Assembly (NCBI RefSeq): GCF_001767395.1
Contig: NZ_CP017014.1
Coordinates: 558,001 to 622,000, forward strand
Direction: 5' to 3'
Length of the DNA: 64,000 nt
Origin: Rhodococcus sp. WMMA185
GTDB taxonomy: Bacteria > Actinomycetota > Actinomycetes > Mycobacteriales > Mycobacteriaceae
Each line of letters opens with the position of its first letter. The first letter of the stretch is position 1. The notes under the pieces were generated by a model. That model was given only the letters and a program-made list of their open reading frames with translations. It made no database searches and was not told where the DNA came from. This document shows positions 27,478 through 40,082 of this stretch, piece by piece. A program made the translations under genes and the position numbers.

Positions 27478-28793
27478 TGAGCGAAGACACCGTCTACACC
27501 GTTTCCGGTCAAGACTGGGATGAGGTCGTCGATGCGGTGAAGACGGCCTCGGGAGACGCGGATTCGGAGTCCCGTGAGGAACGGATCGTCGTCAACATGG
27601 GCCCGCAGCATCCGTCGACGCACGGTGTTCTGCGGTTGATCCTGGAGATCGAGGGCGAAACCGTAACCGAAGCCCGGTGCGGGATCGGCTACCTGCACAC
27701 CGGAATCGAGAAGAATCTCGAATACCGAAACTGGACGCAGGGTGTCACCTTCGTGACCCGTATGGACTATTTGTCGCCGTTCTTCAACGAGGCGGCCTAT
27801 TGCCTGGGCGTCGAGAAACTGCTCGACATCACCGAGCAGGTCCCGGAGCGGGCCAACGTCATCCGGGTCATGCTCATGGAACTCAATCGCATCTCCTCGC
27901 ACCTGGTAGCCCTCGCCACCGGCGGCATGGAACTGGGCGCGGTCAGTGCGATGCTCTTCGGATTCCGTGAGCGCGAATTGGTTCTCGACGTGTTCGAGAT
28001 GATCACCGGGCTCCGCATGAACCACGCGTACATCAGGCCCGGTGGACTCTCTCAGGACCTGCCGCCGGGAGCGGTCGAAAAGGTGCGTGAACTGCTGACG
28101 TTGATGCCGGAGCGGCTGCGGGACATGGAGAACCTTCTCAACGACAATCGCATCTGGAAGGGGCGCACTGAGGGCATCGGGTACCTCGATCTCACCGGGT
28201 GCATGGCTCTCGGAGTCACCGGACCGATGCTGCGCGCCACGGGTCTGCCGCACGATCTGCGCAAGTCGCAACCGTACTGCGGGTATGAGAACTACGAATT
28301 CGAGGTCAGCACTGCCGACACATGCGACTCCTACGGCCGTTACCTGATCCGGGTCGACGAAATGAAGGAATCGCTGAAGATCGTCGAGCAGTGCCTCGAT
28401 CGGTTGCGGCCCGGCCCGGTAATGGCAGAGGACAAGAAGATCGCCTGGCCGGCGGACTTGAAACTTGGCCCAGACGGCCTGGGTAACTCACCCGAACACG
28501 TCGCGAAGATCATGGGCTCGTCGATGGAATCTCTGATCCACCATTTCAAGTTGGTGACCGAGGGCTTCAGGGTTCCCCCAGGGCAGGTCTACACCGCTGT
28601 GGAATCACCGCGAGGCGAGCTCGGTGTCCACATGGTCAGTGACGGGGGTACCCGACCGTATCGGGTGCATTTCCGCGACCCGTCTTTCACCAATCTCCAG
28701 TCGGTGGCCGCAACCTGCGAGGGCGGGATGATCGCCGACGTGATCGCAGCTGTCGCGAGCATCGATCCCGTGATGGGCGGTGTCGACCGATGA
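27477..28793 (+). CDS. nuoD: NADH-quinone oxidoreductase subunit D
   Basis: Peripheral 49-kDa-type subunit forming the quinone pocket with NuoB; 438 residues. [19 protein letters not shown] (about 38-56) is the family signature with the quinone-site histidine. [40 protein letters not shown] and the C-terminal DPVMGGVDR are also standard. Its ATG shares the A of the nuoC stop (TGATG), so translation is coupled. Confidence 0.97.
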   Translation: MSEDTVYTVSGQDWDEVVDAVKTASGDADSESREERIVVNMGPQHPSTHGVLRLILEIEGETVTEARCGIGYLHTGIEKNLEYRNWTQGVTFVTRMDYLSPFFNEAAYCLGVEKLLDITEQVPERANVIRVMLMELNRISSHLVALATGGMELGAVSAMLFGFRERELVLDVFEMITGLRMNHAYIRPGGLSQDLPPGAVEKVRELLTLMPERLRDMENLLNDNRIWKGRTEGIGYLDLTGCMALGVTGPMLRATGLPHDLRKSQPYCGYENYEFEVSTADTCDSYGRYLIRVDEMKESLKIVEQCLDRLRPGPVMAEDKKIAWPADLKLGPDGLGNSPEHVAKIMGSSMESLIHHFKLVTEGFRVPPGQVYTAVESPRGELGVHMVSDGGTRPYRVHFRDPSFTNLQSVAATCEGGMIADVIAAVASIDPVMGGVDR

Positions 28794-28851
28794 ACAGGGT
28801 CCTCTCGACCAAGCGGTTGGGTCTCGCGTGGAGGGAAAGGGAGCGCAGCGA

Positions 28852-29706
28852 ATGAGTGACGAGGCAGCGACACACGGCCTGGCTGTGACACCCGTGGGTG
28901 CAGCGAGCAGAGATCCTGTGTTCATAGAGTTCGGCCCCAGGCCGGAGGAGGAGACGCAACTGGTCCGGCCGGGTGCCCGCGAGGAGTATCCGCCGGATGT
29001 GCAGACGAGGCTCGAAGCCGACGCGGCATCGATCGTCGAGCGCTATCCGGATTCCCGATCCGCCTTGTTGCCGTTGCTACATCTCGTACAGGCGGAAGAC
29101 GGGTACATCACCCCGGCCGGTATCGAATTCTGTGCCACCACGCTCGGACTCACCGGTGCCGAGGTGGCTGCGGTGGCCACATTCTATTCGATGTACCGCC
29201 GTGAACCGACGGGGGAGTACTACGTAGGCGTCTGCACCAATACGCTGTGCGCGATCATGGGCGGCGATGCAATCCTCGCCGCACTGGAAGAGCACCTCGA
29301 TCTAGCCCCGGGCGGAACCTCCGAAGACGGCAAGATCACGCTCGACCACATCGAGTGCAACGCGGCCTGTGATTACGCCCCGGTCGTGATGGTGAATTGG
29401 GAGTTCTTCGACAACCAGACGCCGGAGTCGGCGAGTTCGCTGGTGGACGATCTGCGTTCGGGTGAGGCGGTTACTCCGAGCAGAGGAGAGACGCTCTGCA
29501 CGTTCCGTCAGACCGCCCGCATCCTGGCAGGGTTTCCCGATGAACGCCCCGGAGCGGTCGAGGGCGGGATCGCGGGCGCACCTACTCTGGCCGGCCTGCG
29601 CGTCGCACGGGAGTTGGGTATGACGGCGCCGGACCCTTCGGAAGTAGAGGCTGCTACCACCGCGGAAGCACCACCACCCGCCGACAACGGACGCAAGGGG
29701 AACTGA
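28852..29706 (+). CDS. nuoE: NADH-quinone oxidoreductase subunit E
   Basis: Peripheral 24-kDa-type subunit with a 2Fe-2S cluster (N1a); 284 residues, longer than the about 165 of E. coli because of N- and C-terminal extensions seen in actinobacteria. Cluster cysteines are in VCTNTLCAIMGG (about 124-135) and HIECNAACDYAPVVMVN. The thioredoxin-like core is preceded by a helix bundle (ALLPLLHLVQAEDGYI). The Pro/Ala-rich tail ends two bases before nuoF. A GGGAG site precedes the ATG. Confidence 0.95.
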   Translation: MSDEAATHGLAVTPVGAASRDPVFIEFGPRPEEETQLVRPGAREEYPPDVQTRLEADAASIVERYPDSRSALLPLLHLVQAEDGYITPAGIEFCATTLGLTGAEVAAVATFYSMYRREPTGEYYVGVCTNTLCAIMGGDAILAALEEHLDLAPGGTSEDGKITLDHIECNAACDYAPVVMVNWEFFDNQTPESASSLVDDLRSGEAVTPSRGETLCTFRQTARILAGFPDERPGAVEGGIAGAPTLAGLRVARELGMTAPDPSEVEAATTAEAPPPADNGRKGN

Positions 29707-29707
29707 C

Positions 29708-31006
29708 ATGCCACTGACCCCTGTCCTCAGCCGATACTGGGACGATTCCACCTCCTGGACCCTCGACACCTATCGTGGACACGGCGGGTACGAGGGCGCG
29801 CAGAAGGCGCTGCGCATGGACCCGGACGAGGTGATCTCCACCATCAAGGACGCGGGACTACGCGGCCGCGGCGGTGCGGGCTTCCCGACCGGGATGAAGT
29901 GGTCGTTCATCCCGCAGGGCGATGACAAACCGCACTACCTGGTGGTGAACGCCGACGAGTCCGAGCCCGGCACATGCAAGGACATTCCGCTGATGCTGGC
30001 CACGCCCCACACCCTGGTGGAGGGCATCATCATCGCGGCGTATGCCATCCGCGCCGGCCACGCGTTCATCTACCTGCGCGGCGAGGTGGTCCCGGTGCTA
30101 CGGCGGCTGCAGGCTGCCGTCGTCGAGGCCTATGCGGCCGGCTACCTCGGCAAGGACATCCTGGGCACCGGTTACGACCTCGAGTTGGTGGTTCATGCCG
30201 GTGCCGGCGCATATATCTGCGGTGAGGAGACAGCGCTGCTCGACTCGTTGGAGGGGCGCCGCGGCCAGCCGAGGCTCAGGCCGCCGTTCCCAGCGGTCGC
30301 CGGGTTGTATTCATCGCCGACGGTCGTCAATAACGTCGAGTCGATCGCCAGCGTGCCCTCGATCATCGTGAACGGTGTCGAGTGGTTCCGGTCCATGGGT
30401 AGTGACAAGTCGCCCGGGTTCACGCTCTATTCCCTGTCCGGGCATGTAACCAGCCCAGGACAATACGAGGCGCCACTGGGGATCACGCTGCGCGAGTTGC
30501 TCGAATACGCAGGGGGCGTCCGTGCCGGGCACCGACTGAAATTCTGGACCCCCGGCGGCTCGTCGACGCCGATATTCACCGATGCCCATCTCGATGTTGC
30601 ACTCGACTACGAAGGCGTCGGAGCAGCCGGATCAATGTTGGGCACCAAGGCATTGCAGATATTCGACGACACGACTTGCGTGGTACGCGCAGTGCTGCGC
30701 TGGACCGAGTTCTACGCGCACGAATCCTGCGGCAAGTGCACGCCTTGCAGGGAAGGTACCTACTGGCTGGTGCAAATCCTGCGGCGTCTCGAGCGAGGGG
30801 ACGGCACCGAGGAGGATCTCGAGAAGCTGCTCGACATCTCGGACAACATTCTCGGCAGGGCGTTCTGCGCGCTCGGTGACGGTGCGGCCAGCCCGATCAT
30901 GTCCTCCATCGAGTACTTCCGTGACGAATACCTCGCACATTTCGAGCAGGGCGGCTGCCCGTTCGATCCGCATCAGTCCACCCTCATGGCGGGGGTGCAC
31001 GCGTGA
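29708..31006 (+). CDS. nuoF: NADH-quinone oxidoreductase subunit F (NADH/FMN binding)
   Basis: Catalytic 51-kDa subunit that oxidises NADH; 432 residues. [16 protein letters not shown] (about 51-66) binds [18 protein letters not shown] binds FMN, and [19 protein letters not shown] is the third signature. The N3 4Fe-4S site is [15 protein letters not shown] (about 338-352), with a final cysteine in [11 protein letters not shown]. The GTG start of nuoG overlaps the stop. Confidence 0.97.
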   Translation: MPLTPVLSRYWDDSTSWTLDTYRGHGGYEGAQKALRMDPDEVISTIKDAGLRGRGGAGFPTGMKWSFIPQGDDKPHYLVVNADESEPGTCKDIPLMLATPHTLVEGIIIAAYAIRAGHAFIYLRGEVVPVLRRLQAAVVEAYAAGYLGKDILGTGYDLELVVHAGAGAYICGEETALLDSLEGRRGQPRLRPPFPAVAGLYSSPTVVNNVESIASVPSIIVNGVEWFRSMGSDKSPGFTLYSLSGHVTSPGQYEAPLGITLRELLEYAGGVRAGHRLKFWTPGGSSTPIFTDAHLDVALDYEGVGAAGSMLGTKALQIFDDTTCVVRAVLRWTEFYAHESCGKCTPCREGTYWLVQILRRLERGDGTEEDLEKLLDISDNILGRAFCALGDGAASPIMSSIEYFRDEYLAHFEQGGCPFDPHQSTLMAGVHA

Positions 31007-33435
31007 AAGCCGAGTCGCCCGTGAGTGAAGAAATCGTCAATATCACTATCGATGGTATCGAGGTCGGTGTTCCCAAGGGTACGTTGGTAATTCGCGCGGC
31101 AGAGTCGATCGGAATCCAGATCCCGCGGTTCTGCGACCACCCACTGCTCGATCCTGTCGGAGCCTGTCGGCAGTGTCTGGTCGATGTCGAAGGACAGCGC
31201 AAGCCGCTTGCTTCCTGCACCACCACCGTCACCGAGGGCATGGTCGTGCGGACTCAGCTCACCTCACCTGTGGCAGACAAGGCGCAGAAGGGCGTGATGG
31301 AGTTGCTGCTGATCAACCATCCGCTGGACTGCCCCGTATGTGACAAGGGTGGCGAGTGCCCGCTGCAGAATCAGGCAATGTCCAACGGCCGGGCCGACTC
31401 GCGGTTCGGCGGGGTCAAGCGCACGTTTCCCAAGCCGATTCCGCTTTCCACGGAGGTTCTCCTCGATCGTGAGCGATGCGTTCTCTGCGCCCGCTGCACC
31501 CGATTCTCGGAGCAGATCGCGGGCGACCCCTTCATCGACCTCCAGGAGCGCGGAGCGCTTCAGCAGGTCGGCATCTACGCAAAGGAACCGTTCGAGTCGT
31601 ACTTCTCGGGCAACACTGTGCAGATCTGCCCAGTGGGTGCGTTGACGGGAACGGCCTACCGGTTCCGCGCCCGTCCGTTCGACCTGATCTCGAGTCCCAG
31701 CGTTTGCGAGCATTGCGCGAGTGGGTGCGCTCAGCGCACCGACCACCGACGGGGCAAGGTGTTGCGCCGCCTGGCCGGCGACGATCCCGAGGTCAACGAG
31801 GAATGGAACTGCGACAAGGGGCGGTGGGCGTTCGCCTACGCCACTGAACCCGACCGCATCACCTCGCCCTTGGTCCGCGGCGAAGACGGTACCTTGTCGC
31901 CTGCATCCTGGTCCGAGGCTTTGGCCGTCGCTGCACGCGGGCTGACCGCCTCCCAGGGCAACGCCGGAGTCCTCGTCGGGGGGCGGTCGACGTGGCAGGA
32001 TGCATACGCTTATGCGAAGTTTGCGCGAATCGCACTCGGCACCAACGATATCGATTTCCGGATTCGATCCCATTCCGTCGAGGAAGCCGAGTTCTTGGCC
32101 GCACGCGTGGCGGGGCAGCGACTCGCTGTCACATATGAAGACCTCGACGAGGCACCTGTCGTCCTGCTCGCCGGGTTCGAGCCGGAGGAGGAGTCGCCGA
32201 TCGTTTTCCTTCGGCTGCGCAAGGCGGCGCGAGGAAGGGCGCTGCCGGTGTACTCGATCGCCCCCTACGCCTCTCGCGGTTTGGAGAAGATGTCGGGCAG
32301 ATTGCTGAAGGCCACACCGGGTGCCGAACCCGGAATCCTCGACGCGATCCGCATCGCAAGCACCGACCCGGGAATCACCGAGCTGTTGCGGAAACCGGGT
32401 GCGGTGATCATGGTCGGTGAGCGACTCGCCGCCATCCCCGGGGCGCTCTCCGCAGCTGTGCGATTGGCCGACGACACCGGGGCTCGGTTGGCCTGGGTGC
32501 CGCGGCGGGCGGGTGAACGGGGTGCGCTCGAAGCCGGTGCCCTGCCGAACCTTCTGCCCGGTGGCCGGCCCGTCGACAACCCGGAGGCGAGGCGGCAGGT
32601 CGCTGCGGTCTGGAACCTCGAGAACTTGCCGGACACCATCGGCCGCGATGTCGAGGGCATCCTCGAGGCTGCGCAGGCAAAGACCCTCGAAGCGCTGGTG
32701 TTCGGCGGCGTCGAGGTCGACGATCTCCCAGACCCACAGGCTGCACTCGCAGCCGTCGAGGCCGCCGGATTCGTTGTGAGTCTGGAGTTACGTCGTAGTG
32801 CGATCACCGATCGTGCGGACGTCGTCTTCCCTGTGGCGCCGGTGATGGAAAAACCGGGTACCTTCCTCGACTGGGAAGGTCGCACACGCGATTTCGACAC
32901 CGCCCTTCGAGACACGGGTGCGATGCCGGACCAGCGAGTGCTACACGCGCTCGCGGGTGAGATGGGCGTAGCGCTCGGCCTTCCCGACGCCGTTAACGCG
33001 CGGCGCGAACTCGACCGGCTCGGGGCATGGGATGGTGACTTCCCGGCTCCACCGCGCCACCCGCAGCGGCCACAACGGGTCCCCGGTCCCGGCGAGGTGG
33101 TGCTGTCGACCTGGCGGATGCTGCTCGACGCGGGTCGGTTGCAGGACGGTGAACCGTACCTGGCTGGCACGGCGCGCACCCCGGTCGTGCGGCTGTCTGC
33201 GAGGGCGGCCGCGGAGATCGGTGCCGCTGAAGGGAATTTGGTGACCGTCGTTTCAGAACGGGGAACGGTCACATTGCCGTTGGCAGTCACCGACCTGCCG
33301 GATCAGGTGGTGTGGCTGCCGATGAACTCGCCCAGTTCCGCGGTGTACCGGCAGTTGGCCACCACGGCGGGCAGTGTCGTGCGCATCCGCCGTGCGACGG
33401 ATTCCGACGTCGTCACTTCGGGAGGTTCCCAATGA
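31003..33435 (+). CDS. nuoG: NADH-quinone oxidoreductase subunit G
   Basis: Large iron-sulfur subunit of 810 residues. The N-terminal 2Fe-2S domain has [20 protein letters not shown] (about 43-62). The 4Fe-4S ligands are in [15 protein letters not shown] and in [10 protein letters not shown], with a later CPVG. The molybdopterin-oxidoreductase-like part begins with [14 protein letters not shown]. The GTG at 31003 overlaps the nuoF stop (GTGA); a second GTG at 31021 is an alternative. ATGA overlap joins it to nuoH. Confidence 0.96.
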   Translation: MKAESPVSEEIVNITIDGIEVGVPKGTLVIRAAESIGIQIPRFCDHPLLDPVGACRQCLVDVEGQRKPLASCTTTVTEGMVVRTQLTSPVADKAQKGVMELLLINHPLDCPVCDKGGECPLQNQAMSNGRADSRFGGVKRTFPKPIPLSTEVLLDRERCVLCARCTRFSEQIAGDPFIDLQERGALQQVGIYAKEPFESYFSGNTVQICPVGALTGTAYRFRARPFDLISSPSVCEHCASGCAQRTDHRRGKVLRRLAGDDPEVNEEWNCDKGRWAFAYATEPDRITSPLVRGEDGTLSPASWSEALAVAARGLTASQGNAGVLVGGRSTWQDAYAYAKFARIALGTNDIDFRIRSHSVEEAEFLAARVAGQRLAVTYEDLDEAPVVLLAGFEPEEESPIVFLRLRKAARGRALPVYSIAPYASRGLEKMSGRLLKATPGAEPGILDAIRIASTDPGITELLRKPGAVIMVGERLAAIPGALSAAVRLADDTGARLAWVPRRAGERGALEAGALPNLLPGGRPVDNPEARRQVAAVWNLENLPDTIGRDVEGILEAAQAKTLEALVFGGVEVDDLPDPQAALAAVEAAGFVVSLELRRSAITDRADVVFPVAPVMEKPGTFLDWEGRTRDFDTALRDTGAMPDQRVLHALAGEMGVALGLPDAVNARRELDRLGAWDGDFPAPPRHPQRPQRVPGPGEVVLSTWRMLLDAGRLQDGEPYLAGTARTPVVRLSARAAAEIGAAEGNLVTVVSERGTVTLPLAVTDLPDQVVWLPMNSPSSAVYRQLATTAGSVVRIRRATDSDVVTSGGSQ

Positions 33436-34793
33436 CTGCCGAAGGCATCTACCCCGACCCCACGCTTTTCGGTCACGATCCGTGGTGGCTCGTGCTGGGC
33501 AAGGCCCTGGCCATCTTCATCTTCCTCATACTGACCCCGCTGGTGACTATCCTCGCCGAGCGCAAGATCATGGCCTGGATGCAGATGCGGGTCGGCCCCA
33601 ACCGGGTTGGGCCCCGGGGGATGCTGCAAAGTCTGGCCGACGGCATCAAACTCGCATTGAAGGAAGGCATTGTCCCCAAAGGGGTGGACAAGCCGATCTA
33701 CATCCTCGCGCCGATCATTGCGGCGGTGCCGGCGTTCATGGCCTTCGCCGTGATCCCCTTCGGCCCCGAAGTATCGATCTTCGGCCACCGCACCGCGCTT
33801 CAATTGACCGACCTGCCGGTAGCGGTCCTCTACGTTCTCGCGGCCACCTCGATCGGCGTCTACGGCATCGTCCTGGCCGGCTGGGCGTCGGGTTCCACTT
33901 ACCCGCTGCTCGGAGGCCTGCGCTCGACGGCGCAGGTGATCTCGTACGAGATCGCGATGGGCCTGACTTTTGCGGCCGTATTCGTGTATGCGGGGACCAT
34001 GTCCACTTCGGGGATCGTCGCGGCCCAGGAGAGTACCTGGTACGTGTTGCTGCTGCTGCCATCGTTCCTCATCTATGCCATTTCCATGGTCGGGGAGACC
34101 AATCGGGCCCCGTTCGACCTTCCCGAGGCTGAGGGGGAACTGGTCGGCGGCTTCCACACGGAATACTCCTCGCTGAGCTTCGCGATGTTCATGCTCGCCG
34201 AATACGTGAACATGGTGACGGTCTCGGCGCTCGCGACCACCTTGTTCTTCGGCGGCTGGCGCGCCCCCTTCCCGTTGAGCCTGTGGGAAGGCGCCAACTC
34301 CGGTTGGTGGCCGGTGTTGTGGTTCACGCTCAAGGTTTGGGCGTTCTTGTTCGTATTCGTCTGGCTGCGAGCCACCTTGCCCCGGCTGCGGTACGACCAG
34401 TTCATGGGTCTCGGGTGGAAGATTCTCATCCCGTTCGCCCTGGTGTGGGTCATGGTCGTCGCGACGGTCCGTGCTTTCCGCAACGAGGGCTACGAGGTTT
34501 CTTCGATCGCCCTGGTTCTCGCGGGGTTGATCGTCGCCTTGGTCGTACTGGCGCTGTTGTGGAACCGCCTGCGTCGGAGCCGCATCGAGGGGCCCGGCGA
34601 ACGTGTCGAGTCTGAGCCGCGCTCTCAAACGTCGCCGGAAACTCTCGAACCGTTCGACCCCATGGCCGGTGGGTTCCCGGTGCCTCCCATGCCGGGCCAG
34701 ACGCTGCCGACGTTCCGCCGCACACCCGTTTCAGCTTCAAGCACGCGCGACCCGCGCCCCATCGGATCGACACGGGAGGACAGCGATGCGTAA
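33432..34793 (+). CDS. nuoH: NADH-quinone oxidoreductase subunit H
   Basis: Membrane subunit of 453 residues with eight or nine TM helices that connects the quinone pocket to the proton channels. [20 protein letters not shown] (about 40-59), [12 protein letters not shown] and the TM5-6 loop [20 protein letters not shown] are diagnostic. A hydrophilic C-terminal tail of about 65 residues, rich in Pro and Ser, extends beyond the last helix, as in other actinobacteria. The ATG overlaps the nuoG stop. Confidence 0.97.
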   Translation: MTAEGIYPDPTLFGHDPWWLVLGKALAIFIFLILTPLVTILAERKIMAWMQMRVGPNRVGPRGMLQSLADGIKLALKEGIVPKGVDKPIYILAPIIAAVPAFMAFAVIPFGPEVSIFGHRTALQLTDLPVAVLYVLAATSIGVYGIVLAGWASGSTYPLLGGLRSTAQVISYEIAMGLTFAAVFVYAGTMSTSGIVAAQESTWYVLLLLPSFLIYAISMVGETNRAPFDLPEAEGELVGGFHTEYSSLSFAMFMLAEYVNMVTVSALATTLFFGGWRAPFPLSLWEGANSGWWPVLWFTLKVWAFLFVFVWLRATLPRLRYDQFMGLGWKILIPFALVWVMVVATVRAFRNEGYEVSSIALVLAGLIVALVVLALLWNRLRRSRIEGPGERVESEPRSQTSPETLEPFDPMAGGFPVPPMPGQTLPTFRRTPVSASSTRDPRPIGSTREDSDA

Positions 34794-35406
34794 ATTCCTC
34801 GGTCCCATAGCAGGTTTCGGCGTGACCTTGAAGACGATGTTCAAGAAGCCGAACACCGAGTTCTACCCCGAGGAGAAGGTGCCGACCGCGGAACGGTACC
34901 ACGGCCGGCACCAGCTCAACCGGTATGCGGATGGGCTCGAGAAGTGCATCGGGTGTGAGCTGTGCGCGTGGGCGTGCCCGGCCGACGCCATCTACGTGGA
35001 GGGCGCAGACAACACCGACGAGGAACGCTACTCGCCAGGGGAACGGTACGGCCGCGTCTACCAGATCAACTATCTGCGCTGCATCGGGTGCGGTTTGTGT
35101 ATCGAGGCGTGCCCGACCCGGGCGTTGACGATGACCAACGAATACGAGATGGCGGACGACAACAGGGCGGGCTTGATCTACGAGAAGGATCAACTGCTCG
35201 CCCCACTCGAGCCCGGCATGGTCGATTCGCCGCACCCGATGGCCCCAGGAACCACGGCTGAGGACTACTACCGCGGGGCAGTGGGTACAGGCGCGCAGCC
35301 TGCGGAGCGCCCCAAGGATGCGGACGCGCAATCTGCCGGGCGCCCCAAGGATGTGAATGCGGAACCTGAAGAAACCGAGTCGCGGGGAGAAGGAGAGTCG
35401 GCGTGA
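34786..35406 (+). CDS. nuoI: NADH-quinone oxidoreductase subunit I
   Basis: Two-4Fe-4S ferredoxin subunit (clusters N6a/N6b), 206 residues. The cluster motifs are [16 protein letters not shown] (about 48-63) and [16 protein letters not shown] (about 93-108). The C-terminal tail (about 165-206) is hydrophilic and holds an imperfect repeat of the kind AERPKDAD / [15 protein letters not shown] precedes the ATG, which overlaps the nuoH end by 8 bp. Confidence 0.97.
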   Translation: MRKFLGPIAGFGVTLKTMFKKPNTEFYPEEKVPTAERYHGRHQLNRYADGLEKCIGCELCAWACPADAIYVEGADNTDEERYSPGERYGRVYQINYLRCIGCGLCIEACPTRALTMTNEYEMADDNRAGLIYEKDQLLAPLEPGMVDSPHPMAPGTTAEDYYRGAVGTGAQPAERPKDADAQSAGRPKDVNAEPEETESRGEGESA

Positions 35407-36217
35407 TGAACGCGATGACGTCTGCGGCCCAGGTGGTGGCGCAGCCCCTTACGGAGACCTCGACGGGTGAGGGGGTGCAATTCTGGATTCTCGGGACCCT
35501 CGCCGTCATCGGCGCACTCGGGGTGGTGAGCGCCACCAAGGCCGTCTACTCGGCGATCTTTCTGGCCACGACCATGATCATCCTCGCGGTCTTCTATATC
35601 GCGCAGGGCGCACTCTTCCTCGGTGTCGTGCAGATCGTCGTCTACACCGGCGCGGTCATGATGCTGTTCCTGTTCGTACTCATGCTCATCGGAGTCGACT
35701 CTTCGGAATCTCTGGTGGAGAATCTGCGCGGTCAGCGGGTGGCCGCGATCTTGGTGGGACTGGGATTCGGAATCCTCCTGATCGCCGGTCTCGGAAGGGC
35801 TTCGGTCGCAGTATTCGAAGGGCTGGGCCAGGCCAACGCAGGGGGAAACGTCCAAGGCTTGGCCGAGCTCATCTTCATCCGGTATGTGTGGGCGTTCGAA
35901 CTCACCGGCGCGTTGCTGATCACCGCGACCATCGGGGCGATGGTGCTTGCGCACCGAGAACGCTTCGAGCGGAGAAAGGACCAACGGGAGTTGTCCGAGG
36001 AGCGGTTCCGTGAGGGAGGCCGCGTCACACCGCTACCGAGTCCCGGTGTCTACGCACGGCACAATGCGGTCGACATACCGGCGTTGCTGCCGGACGGGTC
36101 GTTCTCCGAACTCTCGGTCAGCCGGTCGCTCGAGCGGCGCGCGGGCCCACCGCCCGCGCTCGGCCCCGCGGATGGCTCGGCTCCTGACACCGAGGACTCC
36201 GGTGAGGAAGGCCCACG

Positions 36218-36221
<4 letters not shown>
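35406..36221 (+). CDS. nuoJ: NADH-quinone oxidoreductase subunit J
   Basis: Membrane-arm subunit of 271 residues with five TM helices in the first 190. The TM3 segment around [20 protein letters not shown] (about 78-97), with the central Tyr-Thr-Gly bulge, is diagnostic. A charged tail of about 80 residues follows ([19 protein letters not shown] onward), longer than in E. coli. The ATG at 35406 overlaps the nuoI stop; a GTG one codon earlier is also in frame. Confidence 0.96.
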
Positions 36222-36517
<296 letters not shown>

Positions 36518-36588
36518 CGGGTCCAGATGACACACTTTGTCGAGCAGCTGACTTTGCCTGAAAGCGATTCCCCGATCGGTGGTACGCC

Positions 36589-38511
36589 ATGAACGGGATT
36601 CTCGCGTCGTCCATATGGCTCTTGCCGACCCTTCCGCTTCTCGGTGCCGCCGTGTTGCTGTTGGCGGGGCGGCGCAGCGATTCCTGGGGCCATATCCTCG
36701 GGTGCACAACCGCATTGGCTTCGTTTGTGTTGGGCTCGATCCTCTTCGTCGACATGCTCGGCCAGGATGCCGCGGAGCGGGTGGCACACCAGCGACTGTT
36801 CAGCTGGGTTCCGGTCGCGGACCTACAGGTGAACTTCGGTCTGCAACTCGACCAGCTGTCCATGTGTTTCGTCCTGCTGATCACGGGCGTCGGATCACTG
36901 ATCCACATTTACTCTGTCGGATACATGGCGCACGATCCGGATCGGCGCCGGTTCTTCGCCTACCTGAACCTGTTCCTCGGGGCGATGTTGCTGCTGGTTC
37001 TGGCAGACAACTTCCTCGGCCTGTATGTGGGTTGGGAGGGCGTTGGCCTTGCCTCGTACCTGCTCATCGGATTCTGGCAGTACAAGCCTTCCGCCGCGAC
37101 CGCTGCAAAGAAGGCGTTCATCGTCAACCGTGTCGGCGACATGGGCTTGGTCGTCGCCATGATGGTCATGTTCTCCACCTTCGGCTCGGTCGAATTCGCG
37201 GACGTCTTCACAGGTGCCGAAGGAGCCGGGGAGGGAGCGCTCACCGCAATCGGCCTCGCGCTGCTGCTCGCAGCCTGTGGCAAATCGGCGCAGGTTCCGC
37301 TGCAGTCCTGGCTCGGCGACGCGATGGAGGGCCCGACTCCGGTGTCGGCGCTCATCCACGCCGCGACCATGGTCACGGCCGGCGTGTACCTGATCGTCCG
37401 GTCCAATCCGATATTCGACTCGGCGCCGAACGCTCAACTCGCAGTGGTGATAGTCGGCGGCGTCACGCTGCTGTTCGGCGCGATCATCGGCTGCGCGAAG
37501 GACGACATCAAGAAGGCACTGGCGGCTTCCACTATGAGCCAGATCGGCTACATGGTGTTGGCCGCGGGTCTCGGCCCGGCCGGGTACGCATTCGCGATCA
37601 TGCTGCTGCTCACCCACGGCTTCTTCAAGGCCGGACTGTTTCTCGGTGCGGGCTCGGTGATGCACGGGATGAACGACGAGGTGAATATGCGTCACTACGG
37701 TGGCCTGCGCACTCTCATGCCGATCACCTTCGTGACTTTCGGACTGGGATACCTTGCCATCATTGGCATTCCACCGTTTTCCGGATTCTTCTCCAAAGAC
37801 AAAATCATCGAAGCGGCGTTCGCCACGGAGGGGTTCGAGGGAGTGGTCCTCGGAACGGTGACTCTGCTCGGCGCGGGAATTACCGCGTTCTACATGACCA
37901 GGGTGATGCTGATGACCTTTTTCGGACGCCCCCGCTGGGTTTCTGATGCGAGCGAAGCGTCAGGAGATGTCCACGTTGCCGACCCGCACGAATCACCCGG
38001 TGTGATGACGTGGCCGATGATCATTCTGGCGGTCGGTTCCGTGGCCGCCGGCGGCTTGCTCAGTCTCGGCTCCGCGCTGGAGAACTGGCTCGAACCTGTA
38101 GTGGGTACTCATCATGGCGAGCTACCACTTCCGGTGTGGGCTATCACCGGGATGACGTTGGTGGTGGTACTCGTCGGCATCGCGGTGGCCTACCGGCAGT
38201 ACGCACGCAAGCCGATCCCCGAGATCGCCCCGGTGTCGGTCACCCCGCTCACCGTGGCCGCCCGGAACGACCTGTACGGCGACGCGTTCAACGAGGCGGC
38301 GTTCATGCGTCCGGGCCAGGAGCTGACTCGCACTCTGGTCACCGTCGAGGATCGCGGCGTCGACGGTGTCGTCAATGGATTCGCCGCACTCATCGGCGGC
38401 ATATCGACGAAATTCCGCCGATCACAGACCGGGTTCGTCAGGTCCTACGCGCTCTTCATGTTCTTGGGCGCGGCCCTCCTGATCGCGATGATGTTGGTGG
38501 CACTGTGGTGA
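36589..38511 (+). CDS. nuoL: NADH-quinone oxidoreductase subunit L
   Basis: Largest proton-pumping antiporter-like subunit, 640 residues with about 16 TM helices. [19 protein letters not shown] (about 146-164) contains the key glutamate, [23 protein letters not shown] the central signature, and [18 protein letters not shown] the pumping lysine region. The C-terminal lateral-helix region and final TM are present. It overlaps nuoM by GTGA. Confidence 0.97.
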   Translation: MNGILASSIWLLPTLPLLGAAVLLLAGRRSDSWGHILGCTTALASFVLGSILFVDMLGQDAAERVAHQRLFSWVPVADLQVNFGLQLDQLSMCFVLLITGVGSLIHIYSVGYMAHDPDRRRFFAYLNLFLGAMLLLVLADNFLGLYVGWEGVGLASYLLIGFWQYKPSAATAAKKAFIVNRVGDMGLVVAMMVMFSTFGSVEFADVFTGAEGAGEGALTAIGLALLLAACGKSAQVPLQSWLGDAMEGPTPVSALIHAATMVTAGVYLIVRSNPIFDSAPNAQLAVVIVGGVTLLFGAIIGCAKDDIKKALAASTMSQIGYMVLAAGLGPAGYAFAIMLLLTHGFFKAGLFLGAGSVMHGMNDEVNMRHYGGLRTLMPITFVTFGLGYLAIIGIPPFSGFFSKDKIIEAAFATEGFEGVVLGTVTLLGAGITAFYMTRVMLMTFFGRPRWVSDASEASGDVHVADPHESPGVMTWPMIILAVGSVAAGGLLSLGSALENWLEPVVGTHHGELPLPVWAITGMTLVVVLVGIAVAYRQYARKPIPEIAPVSVTPLTVAARNDLYGDAFNEAAFMRPGQELTRTLVTVEDRGVDGVVNGFAALIGGISTKFRRSQTGFVRSYALFMFLGAALLIAMMLVALW

Positions 38512-40082
38512 GCGGCTTCCCGTGGTTGAGCGTCCTGTGGGCACTGCCCCTCGTCGGTGCCGGCGTCGTCCTGGCGGTGCCCGTCGACAGGCGCACGCTC
38601 GCGAAATCGCTTGCGGTGGGGGTGTCCCTGGTCGTCCTGTGCCTGGCGGTCGTCTTGGCGATTCGGTTCGACCCGACCGGCGAGCAGTACCAGTTCGTCG
38701 AGTCGCACGCCTGGATTCCGGCGTTCGGTACCAGATACACCCTGGGCCTCGACGGCATTGCACTCGTCCTGGTGCTCCTCACCGCGGTACTGGTGCCGCT
38801 GCTGATGCTGGCCGGCTGGAAGGACGGCGAATCGGCGCCCGACTACCAGCGGCGGCGCAGAGTCCATACGTATGTGGCGCTGATGCTGATGGTCGAGTCG
38901 ATGGTGCTGATGTCGTTCATCGCCCTCGACGTTCTGCTCTTCTACGTCTTCTTCGAAGCCATGCTCATCCCGATGTACTTCCTCATCGGTGGCTTCGGCG
39001 GGGCCGGGCGGTCGTATGCCGCGGTGAAGTTCTTGCTGTACAACCTGTTCGGTGGCCTGATCATGCTGGCGGCGGTCATCGGCCTGTACGTGGTGACGGC
39101 CGATCAGGGCGGCGCCTTCGGGAGTGGAACCTTCGATTTCCGGACGATCGTCGCCGAAGGCCTGGACGCGGATCCCGGCGTGCTCAAGGCATTGTTCCTC
39201 GGGTTCATGTTCGCATTCGCGGTCAAGGCGCCACTGTGGCCGTTCCATACATGGCTGCCGGGTGCAGCCGTGGAATCCACGCCGGCCAGCGCGGTGCTCA
39301 TGATGGCCGTAGTCGACAAGGTCGGCACCTTCGCCATGCTGCGCTACGCCCTGCAGATGTTCCCGGATGCATCGACCTATTTCGCACCGTTCATCGCGGC
39401 GCTGGCGGTAATCGGGATTGTCTACGGTGCGATACTCGCCATCGGCCAGACCGACGTGATGCGCCTGATCGCCTACACGTCGATCTCGCACTTCGGGTTC
39501 ATCATTCTCGGCATCTTCGCGATGACAAGCCAAGGCCAAGCCGGGTCGACGCTGTACATGGTCAACCACGGCATCTCGACTGCAGCGCTGTTCCTGGTGG
39601 CGGGATTCTTGGTCTCGAGGCGGGGTACCCGTCTCATCGCCGACTACGGCGGGGTGCAGAAGGTCGCGCCGGTAATGGCCGGGGCCTTCCTCATCGCAGG
39701 CCTCGCCACCTTGTCGCTGCCGGGATTGGCGCCGTTCATCAGCGAGTTCCTCGTCCTCATCGGGACGTACTCGCGGTATCAGGTCGCCGCCGTGGTGGCG
39801 ACCCTCGCGCTCGTCCTCGCCGCGATCTACGTGCTGTGGCTGTACCAGCGCATGATGGGCGGACCGGTCAAGGAGGGCAACGAACGGGTCGGTGACCTGG
39901 TACGCCGCGAGGTGGCGGTGGTGGCTCCGCTCATCGTCTTCCTGCTCGTTCTCGGCGTCTACCCCAAGCCGGCGTTGGATGTCATCACCCCCGCGGTCGA
40001 CCATGTCCTGGTCACCGTCGGTGAGCAAGACCCACCACCGATCGTTGCAGAGCAGGGCCAACAGGGAGGTACACACAGATGA
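38508..40082 (+). CDS. nuoM: NADH-quinone oxidoreductase subunit M
   Basis: Second antiporter-like subunit, 524 residues with about 14 TM helices. [20 protein letters not shown] (about 145-164) holds the conserved glutamate, and [20 protein letters not shown] and [17 protein letters not shown] are diagnostic. The GTG start overlaps the nuoL stop, giving [18 protein letters not shown] overlap with nuoN. Confidence 0.97.
   Translation: MSGFPWLSVLWALPLVGAGVVLAVPVDRRTLAKSLAVGVSLVVLCLAVVLAIRFDPTGEQYQFVESHAWIPAFGTRYTLGLDGIALVLVLLTAVLVPLLMLAGWKDGESAPDYQRRRRVHTYVALMLMVESMVLMSFIALDVLLFYVFFEAMLIPMYFLIGGFGGAGRSYAAVKFLLYNLFGGLIMLAAVIGLYVVTADQGGAFGSGTFDFRTIVAEGLDADPGVLKALFLGFMFAFAVKAPLWPFHTWLPGAAVESTPASAVLMMAVVDKVGTFAMLRYALQMFPDASTYFAPFIAALAVIGIVYGAILAIGQTDVMRLIAYTSISHFGFIILGIFAMTSQGQAGSTLYMVNHGISTAALFLVAGFLVSRRGTRLIADYGGVQKVAPVMAGAFLIAGLATLSLPGLAPFISEFLVLIGTYSRYQVAAVVATLALVLAAIYVLWLYQRMMGGPVKEGNERVGDLVRREVAVVAPLIVFLLVLGVYPKPALDVITPAVDHVLVTVGEQDPPPIVAEQGQQGGTHR

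Noticed and set aside
33303-34628. A 441-codon minus-strand frame across nuoH
   Set aside because: Same artefact: composition typical of the complement of a membrane-protein gene, with no start signal.
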